The translations under genes were made by a program, and so were the position numbers. Below are positions 10,578 to 17,172 of a stretch of 64,000 bases of DNA, in pieces. The DNA is from Margaritifera margaritifera (Eukaryota; Mollusca; Bivalvia; Unionida; Margaritiferidae). Positions within the stretch are counted from its first letter, which is position 1, and the number at the start of each line of letters is the position of its first letter. The notes beneath the pieces were generated by a model. That model was not told where the DNA came from. It did no database searches and saw nothing but the letters and a program-made list of their open reading frames with translations. Location of the stretch: positions 3,278,501 to 3,342,500 of the forward strand of contig JAQPZY010001523.1 of NCBI GenBank assembly GCA_029931535.1, given 5' to 3'.

Positions 10578-10918
10578 AGTAGGTCTAAAGTGGTTTTGGC
10601 GTCCGAGGAGTCACTCGAGTTCAAAGGATGTTCAAAGGGTTCCAAAAGAGGAGTGGTATTGTGGTGACTGGAAGAAGGTGGACTGATGTTGGTCGTACTC
10701 CCGTGGTGTTGGCTGCTGCTGTTGTTGTGGTGACTGTTGTCCGTCATCGTCGTAAATTTCAAAGAGGGACTGGGTAAAAGATAACCAATGCACCTGCTCA
10801 GTAAAATGGTCCACAATTGTTTGTCTCCTTGTTGCAAACTCAAATTGGCAATGGCTGCTCCGATGACACAATACACTACAAAGATTTGACAGAAAAAGAC
10901 GATTTCATTTTTAGGCAC
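10574..10918 (-). pseudogene. Small Polinton membrane protein, ATG lost
   Basis: Reads PKNEIVFFCQIFVVYCVIGAA (first 20 used as the hallmark), then LWTILLSRCIGYLLPSPS, then a His/Ser/Thr-rich soluble tail. One strong transmembrane helix is followed by a second hydrophobic segment. I recall this NEIVFF...LW..LLS.C.GYLLP pattern as a recurrent small ORF in invertebrate Polintons with no known function. The codon where Met is expected (10916-10918) is GTG; no in-frame ATG lies upstream before the TAA at about 11013. So either the start was lost by one A-to-G change or a non-ATG start is used. The stop overlaps the penton start. Confidence 0.6.
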
Positions 10919-11022
10919 ACGTTCTCCGCACCACACCCAGAGCGGTTGTTTTGTAATTCTTGAAGAGAAGAACTCTGCGAAGGAGTCGTCGAGGTCGTGA
11001 TTGTGTTGAATGGCATGTTAGG

Positions 11023-12129
11023 TTACTTCTTCTTTTTCTTTTTATAGTCGACGACTTGGGAAGCAGCAATCCAAGAATCAAAACTAGGAGGATATCCTTT
11101 CCAACGTACTTTGACTTCTTCTACTCGACGTTTGCCTACTTTGCGTGTTCTTTGTTCGAGAATGCTTTCGATGTAGTACAAGGCGTCTTCCTTTTTGGTC
11201 ACTCGTTGTAACTCAGGCAAGTAAAATGTTCCTTTGAGCACTTCACCGTGCATGTCTTCCAATTTATAGACGGGAGGATGGCGTCCAAGCACGGGTGTAG
11301 TGACACGAAACAATTCGGTGGTCCAGTTGGGTAAATAACTTTTGTCAAAAGTGCGTTTGGTTTTTCCGATGCGAACCTAATCTCCCGTCTTCAACTCCAG
11401 CAAGGTTTTTTTCTGAGGTGGTGGTGGTTTGCTCCTCTGGGGTGTACCAAACAATTTATCAAACACGGTCACTTCGTTTTCAGGGCTGACCTCTTCGGGG
11501 GCACATCCGATGCTTCGATGGTACGATTGATTGTACGCTTTGACCAAACGAGGTAACACGTGGATGTACTTGAGAGTGTGTTGATGTGTAAAATATTTCC
11601 ACATGCGTTCTTTCAAAGTTCTTTGAAAACTTTCCACGATACTGGCTTTGGTTTCAGGATTTTCGGTAGTAAAAGAATGAATCTGTCTTTGTTTCAATTC
11701 TTTTTGAAAAGCTTGGTTTAGAAATTCGGTGCCTTTGTCAGTTTGCCATCGTAAAGGGTGACGACCACTTTGTTTCAAGACCAATTTTAACTCACGTACC
11801 AATTCGGTACTGCTTTTAGATGTCAAAGGAACGACCCAAGCAAATTTGGAAAACACGTCGATGACACAAAACAAATATTTGTGACCACGATTGTAGGTGG
11901 CCAAATGAGAGACGTCGGCTAAATCGGCTTGCCATTGATGATCGATCCCTTCCACTTGGGTTGGACTTCTAGAAAATTTGCGTCGAATGGGTTTGTGTAA
12001 CTATCGTCGTACTTCTGGCAAACGTACACTTTTCAATTTACTTTTGGCAGCTCGATATAATTTTTGAACTCCTCCGTAACCAGCAGCATGGCCAGGATTG
12101 TAATAAATGGTAGCTAAAAGTTTCTCCAT
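11023..12129 (-). pseudogene. Polinton integrase (DDE core plus chromodomain), two in-frame stops
   Basis: Retrovirus-like integrase that inserts the element and makes the 6-bp target duplication. From ATG 12129 the N-terminal block reads LLATIYYNPGHAAGYGGVQKLYRA. The catalytic core has Asp69 (WQADLAD), Asp131 (QTDKGTEF) and Glu166 (KASIVESFQRT), then YNQSYHRSIGCAPEEV. The C-terminal part holds a VRIGKTKRTF block and a chromodomain (YYIESILEQR, VRWKGYPPSFDSWIAASQV). Two TAG codons interrupt it in frame: 12001-12003 (codon 43) and 11377-11379 (codon 251). The core between them is undamaged. Total 368 codons, normal for the family. It follows the preceding gene by only 6 nt. Confidence 0.95.
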
Positions 12130-12135
12130 GATTCC

Positions 12136-12744
12136 TCAATAAGTCAACCAAGTACCAATGCTCTTTTCTTCGTGGGGTATCTTTTTGGATTGCAATGCTT
12201 TACGTGTCCGACGAGCCACTGGTGTAAAGGAGGATGTTGTTTGAACAGGGGTCATCGGTTCTGTTTTGACTTCTGTCTTCACTTCTTCCTTTTTCACTTT
12301 TGATGGTAATGGGGTAGACATTATCTTTTTTATCCAACCCGGTGTGGCTAACTTTCGTATTTTTTTAAGAGGTGGAGTTTGTAACTCTTCTTCTTCTTCT
12401 TCTTTTACGGTCATCCCTGTGGCGGTGTCTGTTTTAGTGGTGGTGGTGGTCACTTTGGGTTCGCTTTTCATCAGGGTTTTGAATTCTCTCAGAGTGGGTG
12501 GAGCTGTTTCGTCTACAGCTTTTTGGTGAAAGAGTTGCAGACGTTGTAAAAGTTGACCGTACCGTTGCGATTTTTCTGTTTCTGACAAATCACTTCGTTC
12601 CATCAGGGATTGTAATTCTTGTTGTAACTGGGACATCTCGTTGAGATTAGGATTTGGTGGTAAATGAGGTATCCGTTGTTCGTTCCAACGATGAAATTCC
12701 ATCCATCGTTTGTAAGGTACTAAAGTCAGTATTCGTCCTTCCAT
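12136..12744 (-). CDS. Conserved Polinton protein of unknown function (LVPY type)
   Basis: 202 residues from ATG 12744. It begins EGRILTLVPYKRWMEFHRW, a pattern I associate with a recurrent Polinton gene beside the integrase. Residues 35-75 form a predicted coiled coil or helical hairpin (MSQLQQELQSLMERSDLSETEKSQRYGQ). The middle is low-complexity (Thr and Glu runs at about 98-120). The tail is basic (LKKIRKLATPGWIKKIM, RRTRKALQSKKIP) and ends near the integrase ATG. Function is unknown; a structural or DNA-associated role is a guess. The frame is intact. A TATA-like GATAAAAAGG lies about 50 nt upstream. Confidence 0.6.
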   Translation of the reverse strand: MEGRILTLVPYKRWMEFHRWNEQRIPHLPPNPNLNEMSQLQQELQSLMERSDLSETEKSQRYGQLLQRLQLFHQKAVDETAPPTLREFKTLMKSEPKVTTTTTKTDTATGMTVKEEEEEELQTPPLKKIRKLATPGWIKKIMSTPLPSKVKKEEVKTEVKTEPMTPVQTTSSFTPVARRTRKALQSKKIPHEEKSIGTWLTY

Positions 12745-12792
12745 TTCATCCAGAGGTACAAAAAGGTGTGGTCTTTTCAGAGAAGGGTGTCC

Positions 12793-12799
12793 TTTTTAT
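12793..12799 (-). promoter_or_regulatory. TATA-like box upstream of the LVPY-type gene
   Basis: GATAAAAAGG on the minus strand, about 50 nt before ATG 12744. The same spacing is seen for four other genes of the element. Confidence 0.4.
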
Positions 12800-12814
12800 C
12801 TTCTTTTTTTTTTG

Positions 12815-13231
12815 TTATCGCATGACACCTCCTAAAAGGGGTCCAGCAATCGTTCCTAACAAAGGACCCGCTATTTTTAACAACGGTCCTAACAGCATAG
12901 GTAGAAATCCTCCTCGTTGCACCAACATTTTTTTCTTTTGTTGGAGAGGTATTTTCTTTTTCACCATTTGACGAAGAACGTTCCGATGTTTGCCTAATTT
13001 TTGTTTCTGTATCTTGGACAAAGGTACCGTTACTTTCAAAACGTTCAAACAACATTCACACACGGTATCGATGATTTCTTTAGGGGCTGTTTGAATGAGT
13101 TGTTTTCGCATGGGAGGATTGGATTTGGTCAGGACAGACAAGACGTCCCAATGTTTCGCCAGACGAGGTGGAAGTCCTTTTTTACTTTTCTTCTTTTTTT
13201 GGTGGTGGTGATGTGCACGTTTGGGAGTCAT
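12815..13231 (-). CDS. Basic Polinton protein, paralogue A (short form)
   Basis: 138 residues from ATG 13231 (the frame opens further up but that ATG, MTPKRAHHHH, follows a TATA box by about 53 nt and fits better). The His/Lys-rich N-terminus precedes a helical domain (HWDVLSVLTKSNPPMRKQLI, IIDTVCECCLNVLKVTV, KLGKHRNVLRQMVKKKIP). It ends with a glycine/leucine hydrophobic tail (RGGFLPMLLGPLLKIAGPLL). I recall this domain and its QRGGFLP tail as a recurrent Polinton ORF of unknown function. The glycine-rich hydrophobic end suggests membrane or virion-core association. The neighbouring 292-aa gene has the same domain, so the two look like duplicates. Intact. Confidence 0.6.
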   Translation of the reverse strand: MTPKRAHHHHQKKKKSKKGLPPRLAKHWDVLSVLTKSNPPMRKQLIQTAPKEIIDTVCECCLNVLKVTVPLSKIQKQKLGKHRNVLRQMVKKKIPLQQKKKMLVQRGGFLPMLLGPLLKIAGPLLGTIAGPLLGGVMR

Positions 13232-13283
13232 CTTTTTTAGTCGGTAGAAACAAGTCTGAAGTCTTTGGCAGGTCACCCTTCTA

Positions 13284-13290
13284 TTTTATA
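13284..13290 (-). promoter_or_regulatory. TATAAAA box upstream of paralogue A
   Basis: AGTATAAAATAG on the minus strand, about 53 nt before ATG 13231. It contains the TAA stop of the preceding gene (13286-13288). Confidence 0.5.
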
Positions 13291-14164
13291 CTGGAACACG
13301 TTTCCACTGATTGTCTGCACGACGTACCAACTTCACGACAGGCATCACTCGACGTTGAGGTGTTTTCAACGGACTAAATCGTCTCAATTCTTCTTTGGAT
13401 AAATCCACTAAACTTTGTAATATACCGGTTCTCTCTTGGACTTTGGTTTTAGGGGAAGGTACTTTGTTGGCGGCTGCTGCCATGGCCAAATCAGCCGATG
13501 TCGTCGAGGGTCCCGAAGTGGTGAATTTCGAAATGGGTTTCCATTTTTGCATCGAATTAGGAAACACTTGTCTTAAGTCTGTTTTGGCAGGCATCATCGT
13601 GAAGGGTGGTGAAGAAGACGATGGGGACGAAGGAGAAGGAGACCTCGTCACGGTTGTTTGTCGTGGTGTCTTGCTGGTGTACGTTTGCGTCCTGGCAGCA
13701 GTACCTCTCTTGCGGCTCCTTTCAGTGGTAGGTGTTTTTTTCTTGGCACGACTTTTCTTTTTCTGGTGGGTGGTTTTCTTTTTGGGACTTTTCTTCTTTT
13801 TTGGTGTTTTGGGATTTTTGGCTTGGGCATTAGGATCCCATTTCAAAAGTGAACGAATCATGACCCCTCCTAAAGAACCGCTACCTCCAGGGGTTAAAAT
13901 GATTTGTTTTTTAGTCCGTGGATCGATTCTAGGATCAGCTAGTTGTGACAACGCCCCTTCATGTTTTTGAAAAAAACGTTGAGTTTGATGAGGAATGTGA
14001 ATGATGCCTTGCAGTAATTGACGTGCCGTCAAAGTAAACCATCGTAACACTTCTTTAAGACTAGCTTCTAACAAACGGGCACGGACTTGTGCATTTTTTT
14101 CGCGACTGATGCCATACAAGGCACGAATCAATTTAGCCGAAGGATGAGATTGAAAGGATGTCAT
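13286..14164 (-). CDS. Basic Polinton protein, paralogue B with long Lys/Ser/Pro-rich extension
   Basis: 292 residues. Residues 1-112 (KLIRALYGISREKNAQVRAR, SLKEVLRWFTLTARQLLQGI, then a GGSGSLGGVMIRSLLK tail) line up with the whole of the neighbouring 138-aa protein: three helices, a basic turn, then a glycine-rich hydrophobic end. This gene then adds about 180 residues. Residues 118-170 are highly basic (PKKKKSPKKKTTHQKKKSRA), followed by a Ser/Pro/Thr-rich stretch and a second basic tail (RRVMPVVKLVRRADNQWKRV). Such composition resembles histone-like or core DNA-condensing proteins; that is inference. The frame is intact, and a TATAAAA box is 38-44 nt upstream. The ATPase gene ends 55 nt before it. 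Confidence 0.6.
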   Translation of the reverse strand: MTSFQSHPSAKLIRALYGISREKNAQVRARLLEASLKEVLRWFTLTARQLLQGIIHIPHQTQRFFQKHEGALSQLADPRIDPRTKKQIILTPGGSGSLGGVMIRSLLKWDPNAQAKNPKTPKKKKSPKKKTTHQKKKSRAKKKTPTTERSRKRGTAARTQTYTSKTPRQTTVTRSPSPSSPSSSSPPFTMMPAKTDLRQVFPNSMQKWKPISKFTTSGPSTTSADLAMAAAANKVPSPKTKVQERTGILQSLVDLSKEELRRFSPLKTPQRRVMPVVKLVRRADNQWKRVPV

Positions 14165-14201
14165 CTCGAAGATTGTGAGTCAGAAATGACGGAGTGGCTG
14201 T

Positions 14202-14208
14202 TTTTATA
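14202..14208 (-). promoter_or_regulatory. TATAAAA box upstream of paralogue B
   Basis: CCCTATAAAAACAG on the minus strand, about 40 nt before ATG 14164. Confidence 0.55.
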
Positions 14209-14218
14209 GGGTTTTTTT

Positions 14219-14959
14219 TCAGAGAGTGGCTGAAGGGGACGTGTAAATGACAGGGCCTTCTTCTTGACACCAAGGGTGAAACAATTGAGCACGAAATCTC
14301 AAGTAGTCGGGAGTGGTAGGTTTTAAGTCGATGAGTAAATACTCGTGAGGTGTTTGAGTGGCATCGTCGTATGCATAATTCAACCAAGGAGTGCCTAACT
14401 GTTTGGCTAACACTTGCACTTGAGATTTGTCTCTGGGGGTTTTAAACAACACCACGTAATGAGCGTTGAGACTGATGGTCCGATGGGCTTTACTTTGTTG
14501 AAATAAATTTTGAGAAATGTATACAATACTAGCATTTCGATGGTGTCCTTTTCGTGTAAACCAAAGTTTAATTTCTTCTTCGTCTTCTGCTAACATGTCG
14601 TCAAAGATGACTAGATGTGTTTGACTCACGTCAGACACGATCCCATCGTCTTCGCGAGGAATGCCTTCTACAAATGAAATGGCTTCTCCTTGACTTTCTT
14701 TCAATAACGTGTAAGACTTTTGCCACTCTTTGTAACACCACACGATGCGTTGAGGTGGACGATCGAACAGATGAGATTTGTGCTCGATCAAACGTTTGAC
14801 AAATTCGGTTTTGCCTGAACCACTGGGTCCAGCAATCAACATGTTAAAAGGATGGCGCAGATACAAAGCGTCCCAACTGGGACGATCTAACTTTTCGTCA
14901 ATCACTTTGACCACAGAAGAAGCAGAAGAGGCAGACGAGGCAGAAGAAGATGTAGCCAT
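14219..14959 (-). CDS. A32/FtsK-HerA type genome packaging ATPase
   Basis: 246 residues from ATG 14959; the frame extends to 15061 but the upstream residues are hydrophobic, unlike the family, and the TATA box at 15007 would lie inside. It has a Walker A motif (AGPSGSGKT, 43-51) and a Walker B motif (LVIFDD, 116-121), with a following SIVYISQNLF motif typical of poxvirus A32-like packaging ATPases. It pumps DNA into the preformed capsid in related viruses. A Ser/Ala-rich N-terminal stretch (2-15) precedes the domain. Length is standard for Polinton ATPases. No lesion is visible, making it, with the protease, one of the best preserved genes. Confidence 0.93.
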   Translation of the reverse strand: MATSSSASSASSASSVVKVIDEKLDRPSWDALYLRHPFNMLIAGPSGSGKTEFVKRLIEHKSHLFDRPPQRIVWCYKEWQKSYTLLKESQGEAISFVEGIPREDDGIVSDVSQTHLVIFDDMLAEDEEEIKLWFTRKGHHRNASIVYISQNLFQQSKAHRTISLNAHYVVLFKTPRDKSQVQVLAKQLGTPWLNYAYDDATQTPHEYLLIDLKPTTPDYLRFRAQLFHPWCQEEGPVIYTSPSATL

Positions 14960-15006
14960 GACTGAGGTAGGAAGAATTTTGAGAAGAAGACAAAAGACCC
15001 AAGACA

Positions 15007-15013
15007 TTTTATA
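15007..15013 (-). promoter_or_regulatory. TATAAAA box upstream of the ATPase
   Basis: CGTATAAAATGTC on the minus strand, 48-54 nt before ATG 14959. It supports choosing the downstream ATG for the ATPase. Confidence 0.5.
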
Positions 15014-15079
15014 CGTTTCATACACGTTTATTTTTTTTGTGAAACAAAACAACCAACACAAAAAACAAAAACATTTTTT

Positions 15080-15358
15080 TTACAAGTCATGAAGGACAAA
15101 AATGCAAACGGCAAAAATGGTCAGGTACAAGATTAAGGCTACAACTAAAAGAATTAAAGTTCTGTATAAACAAGTCAATCTACAACATTCTGGTGTCCTA
15201 GGAATGGAAAGCCCAGGCACTTGGGGTGGCAATCTTCTGTTCGTCTTTGTTCTGGTGGAAGAATGAAATGTCTCTGACGGTAAGTAGGGGGGGGGGTGTT
15301 CCTCAGAGGGTTGTATTTGGACGACGACAACGGTGTGGTCTTTCTCTGTTGTGTCAGG
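15080..15358 (-). CDS. PPPY-containing ORF with C-terminal transmembrane segment, no ATG
   Basis: 92 codons open in one frame, read from just after the TAA at 15359-15361 to the stop at 15080-15082, so in the same frame as the ORF above it. It reads acidic VVVVQIQPSEEHPPPYLPSE, a basic Thr/Arg-rich linker, then CCRLTCLYRTL and a strong hydrophobic helix (ILLVVALILYLTIFAVCIFV) ending in LHDL. That architecture is a tail-anchored or type I-like membrane protein with a PPxY motif, a known WW-domain ligand used by many enveloped viruses for budding. There is no ATG in frame, so it is either the 3' half of a longer gene cut by one stop, or a decayed gene. Function is inferred from motif only. Confidence 0.45.
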   Translation of the reverse strand, partial: PDTTEKDHTVVVVQIQPSEEHPPPYLPSETFHSSTRTKTNRRLPPQVPGLSIPRTPECCRLTCLYRTLILLVVALILYLTIFAVCIFVLHDL

Positions 15359-15707
15359 TTATTCTTCTTCTTCCAGGATGGTTTCTAAGGTCATTTTTTT
15401 GTGTGACTTAGGTTCCCATTTCACTTTTGGACACTTAGTGGTGACGGGCCAGATCTTTGGCAAACTGTGGTACTTCTTGTAACCAAGCATCGAAACCAAC
15501 ACTTTTCCAGTCACGTACATCTTTCCAACCGGTAAGTTGTTGGTGCATCCAACTAACAAGGCACACTTCTTCAAACGTGTCAAGGCAAGATAAATTTTGA
15601 CTAATGTCTTCTTCACACGGAGGTACCCCACTTGTGATGTTCATCACCACTCTCAACACTTTGAGTATAATTTGTCTTTCGTGTACCGATAAAGCATGAA
15701 TGGTCAT
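15359..15707 (-). pseudogene. Unknown accessory ORF, probably frameshifted
   Basis: The frame starting at ATG 15707 reads SVHERQIILKVLRVVMNIT, then FEEVCLVSWMHQQLTGW and AWLQEVPQFAKDL, a helical, tryptophan-containing small domain, and stops at 15435. A second frame, offset by one, covers 15631-15359; only its C-terminal part (KCPKVKWEPKSHKKMTLETI then a Glu run) looks protein-like. The natural reading is one gene with a frameshift near 15440-15480. The second frame also continues past its TAA into the PPPY/transmembrane segment, so all three pieces may once have been one membrane protein. I recognise no family. Confidence 0.35.
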
Positions 15708-15981
15708 GTTGTTTTTGATGGTTCATCAAAATAGACCAAAACAACCACGGGTCCTCCAAAATAATCCAAGGTAAACACTTGTCCTCAAAAATACTCCACA
15801 ACGAATGTCCTGGAAAACGAAATCCAAGAAAGGCAGTCACTAAGACACACACTGCATAGCGTCCAAAATTCAATGGAAACAGTTCTTGTATCAAGTCTTT
15901 ATAATCCTCTAAGGTCTGAACACGATCGTTGACTTCCTTCCACGGAATACCTTTCACAAGTGAAGACCACAGATCAGGCAT
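15613..15981 (-). CDS. Unknown accessory ORF with faint Bcl-2-like pattern
   Basis: 122 codons from ATG 15981, with a TATA-like box about 55 nt upstream. Residues 1-90 look protein-like: DLWSSLVKGIPWKEVNDRVQ, then QELFPLNFGRYAVCVLVTAF, then CLPWIILEDPWLFW. ELF..NFGR followed about 35 residues later by a PWI...W block resembles the order of BH1 (..F..NWGR..) and BH2 (PWI..GGW) in Bcl-2 proteins, which some adintoviruses carry. Similarity is weak and the spacing is short, so this is only a hypothesis. The last 30 codons overlap the next ORF and look out of frame. A hydrophobic YAVCVLVTAFLGF stretch could equally be a membrane segment. Confidence 0.35.
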   Translation of the reverse strand: MPDLWSSLVKGIPWKEVNDRVQTLEDYKDLIQELFPLNFGRYAVCVLVTAFLGFRFPGHSLWSIFEDKCLPWIILEDPWLFWSILMNHQKQHDHSCFIGTRKTNYTQSVESGDEHHKWGTSV

Positions 15982-16033
15982 GGTGAGATTTTATAGGGTG
16001 AGATTCCTAAGGTGGGTATCTTTGGTGGCGGGT

Positions 16034-16040
16034 TTTTATA
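16034..16040 (-). promoter_or_regulatory. TATA box upstream of the 15981 ORF
   Basis: GGATATAAAAACC on the minus strand, 53-59 nt before ATG 15981. It overlaps the stop region of the F-box-like gene. A second CCCTATAAAATC at 15989-15995 is only 8-14 nt from the ATG, too close to serve that start. Confidence 0.45.
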
Positions 16041-16539
16041 TCCAGGTTCTTTTGTGATAGACTATTCCCGGGATTCTACAATGACAGGTTTTCACCAGAA
16101 TCTTTCTTCTGACAGCTTGGAAGTAAACATACCTTAAAAATCGAGAAATGACTTTGAGTTTGCGTTTCACTTGGATCTTGACAAACTCTCGGTAAATCCG
16201 TTTTCGCAGCTCCAAAGGCAAACCACGAATGTCCTCTGGCAAAGTTTCCGACTTGGAAAGAAGTAACTCTCTTTTGTGTTCTTCACGATAGCGGTGACAG
16301 TTTCTCTTCAGAATCAGACTTCTGATACGGTGGAAGTCGCGGTAGTGTGCAAATCGAGGAATGACTTTGAGTTTGCGTTTCACTTGGATCTGGACCAACT
16401 CTTTGTAAATGATTACTCGCAGCTTCGAAGGCAAACCACAAATGCGGTCTTCTAAACTAGGGACAAAATACTGGTAAATGTGTATTCGCAACTCCAAAGG
16501 TAAACCACGAATGTACCATTGTAAAGTATCCTCCGACAT
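16036..16539 (-). CDS. Protein with three F-box-like repeats
   Basis: 167 residues from ATG 16539, only 3 nt after the BIR gene's stop. Three copies of a GLP.(E/K)LR..IY...V motif occur at about residues 10-26, 33-49 and 104-120. Copies two and three are followed by a shared 29-residue basic segment (KIQVKRKLKVISRFLRYVYF type), so the gene grew by internal duplication, visible in DNA as two about 90-bp near-identical blocks 210 bp apart. LP.ELR..IY is the core of F-box-like motifs, which link substrates to SCF ubiquitin ligases through Skp1; this match is by motif only. A viral-style ubiquitin hijacking role is inferred. No substrate-binding domain is visible. It could instead be a DNA-binding basic repeat protein. 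Confidence 0.5.
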   Translation of the reverse strand: MSEDTLQWYIRGLPLELRIHIYQYFVPSLEDRICGLPSKLRVIIYKELVQIQVKRKLKVIPRFAHYRDFHRIRSLILKRNCHRYREEHKRELLLSKSETLPEDIRGLPLELRKRIYREFVKIQVKRKLKVISRFLRYVYFQAVRRKILVKTCHCRIPGIVYHKRTWI

Positions 16540-16542
16540 GTT

Positions 16543-17154
16543 TTACTTCTTCTGCTTGGCATCTGGCTCATCGTACCCGTACTCTTCTAAGGCCACTAAA
16601 GGTAAGAACTGACAGTGCGGAGACCATCTGGCATGTTCAATGTAAGTTGAGTCGGTAGGCTCCCATTGGTGAAGTCTCACACCGCAACTGAAACACTGAA
16701 CTTTATCTCCTTCTCCCAAGTAGATAAATCCAGATCTGGCTAAAGCTTTGTCAGTAGTTGATTGTAGTAAATATTTAGGCCACTTGTCTTGGAACGTCTG
16801 GAGTCGACTTTCAAACTTTGAATAACCAGGCAAAGCCACAGGTATCTTCAATTCTTTATGACATTCACAGGTACGTTTAGCATTCTTCCCAATAAAGAAG
16901 AAAGGTCGTCCTGCATCTCTAGAGGGACAGTGAGATACACGCACAGCATCGACGATGTCCAAGCGTACGGCATCCATCTGATCGTGTGAATCGATGCTGT
17001 CAGCGCTTACGGAATCCGTCTCGTCGCATGGCACTGCATCGCACTCCAAGTCGTGATGGCACTTGGAGTTCACACCACTAGATTTCTCCCTTGGTGGGTG
17101 GGTGGCATGAGTATTCTTATTCATCTTTGGTAGGAGGATGACAAAATTACTCAT
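16543..17154 (-). CDS. IAP-like protein with a single BIR domain
   Basis: 203 residues from ATG 17154 (an alternative ATG is 17124). Residues 115-185 form a baculovirus IAP repeat: SRLQTFQDKWP, then LARSGFIYLGEGDKVQCFSC, then QWEPTDSTYIEHARWSPHC. The zinc ligands Cys154, Cys157, His174 and Cys181 show the standard spacing. BIR proteins block caspases or regulate ubiquitin signalling; here an anti-cell-death role during replication is inferred. The N-terminal 100 residues are polar with several Cys (one CECH at about 96-99) and match no domain I know. No RING finger follows; the protein ends 20 residues after the BIR. Intact. It sits directly after PolB in the accessory block. Confidence 0.9.
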   Translation of the reverse strand: MSNFVILLPKMNKNTHATHPPREKSSGVNSKCHHDLECDAVPCDETDSVSADSIDSHDQMDAVRLDIVDAVRVSHCPSRDAGRPFFFIGKNAKRTCECHKELKIPVALPGYSKFESRLQTFQDKWPKYLLQSTTDKALARSGFIYLGEGDKVQCFSCGVRLHQWEPTDSTYIEHARWSPHCQFLPLVALEEYGYDEPDAKQKK

Positions 17155-17172
17155 CTTTTTTTTTTCTTCTTT

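Noticed and set aside
13395..13970. 191-aa plus-strand ORF
   Set aside because: Antisense shadow of the Lys/Ser-rich paralogue B; gives only hydrophobic low-complexity residues.
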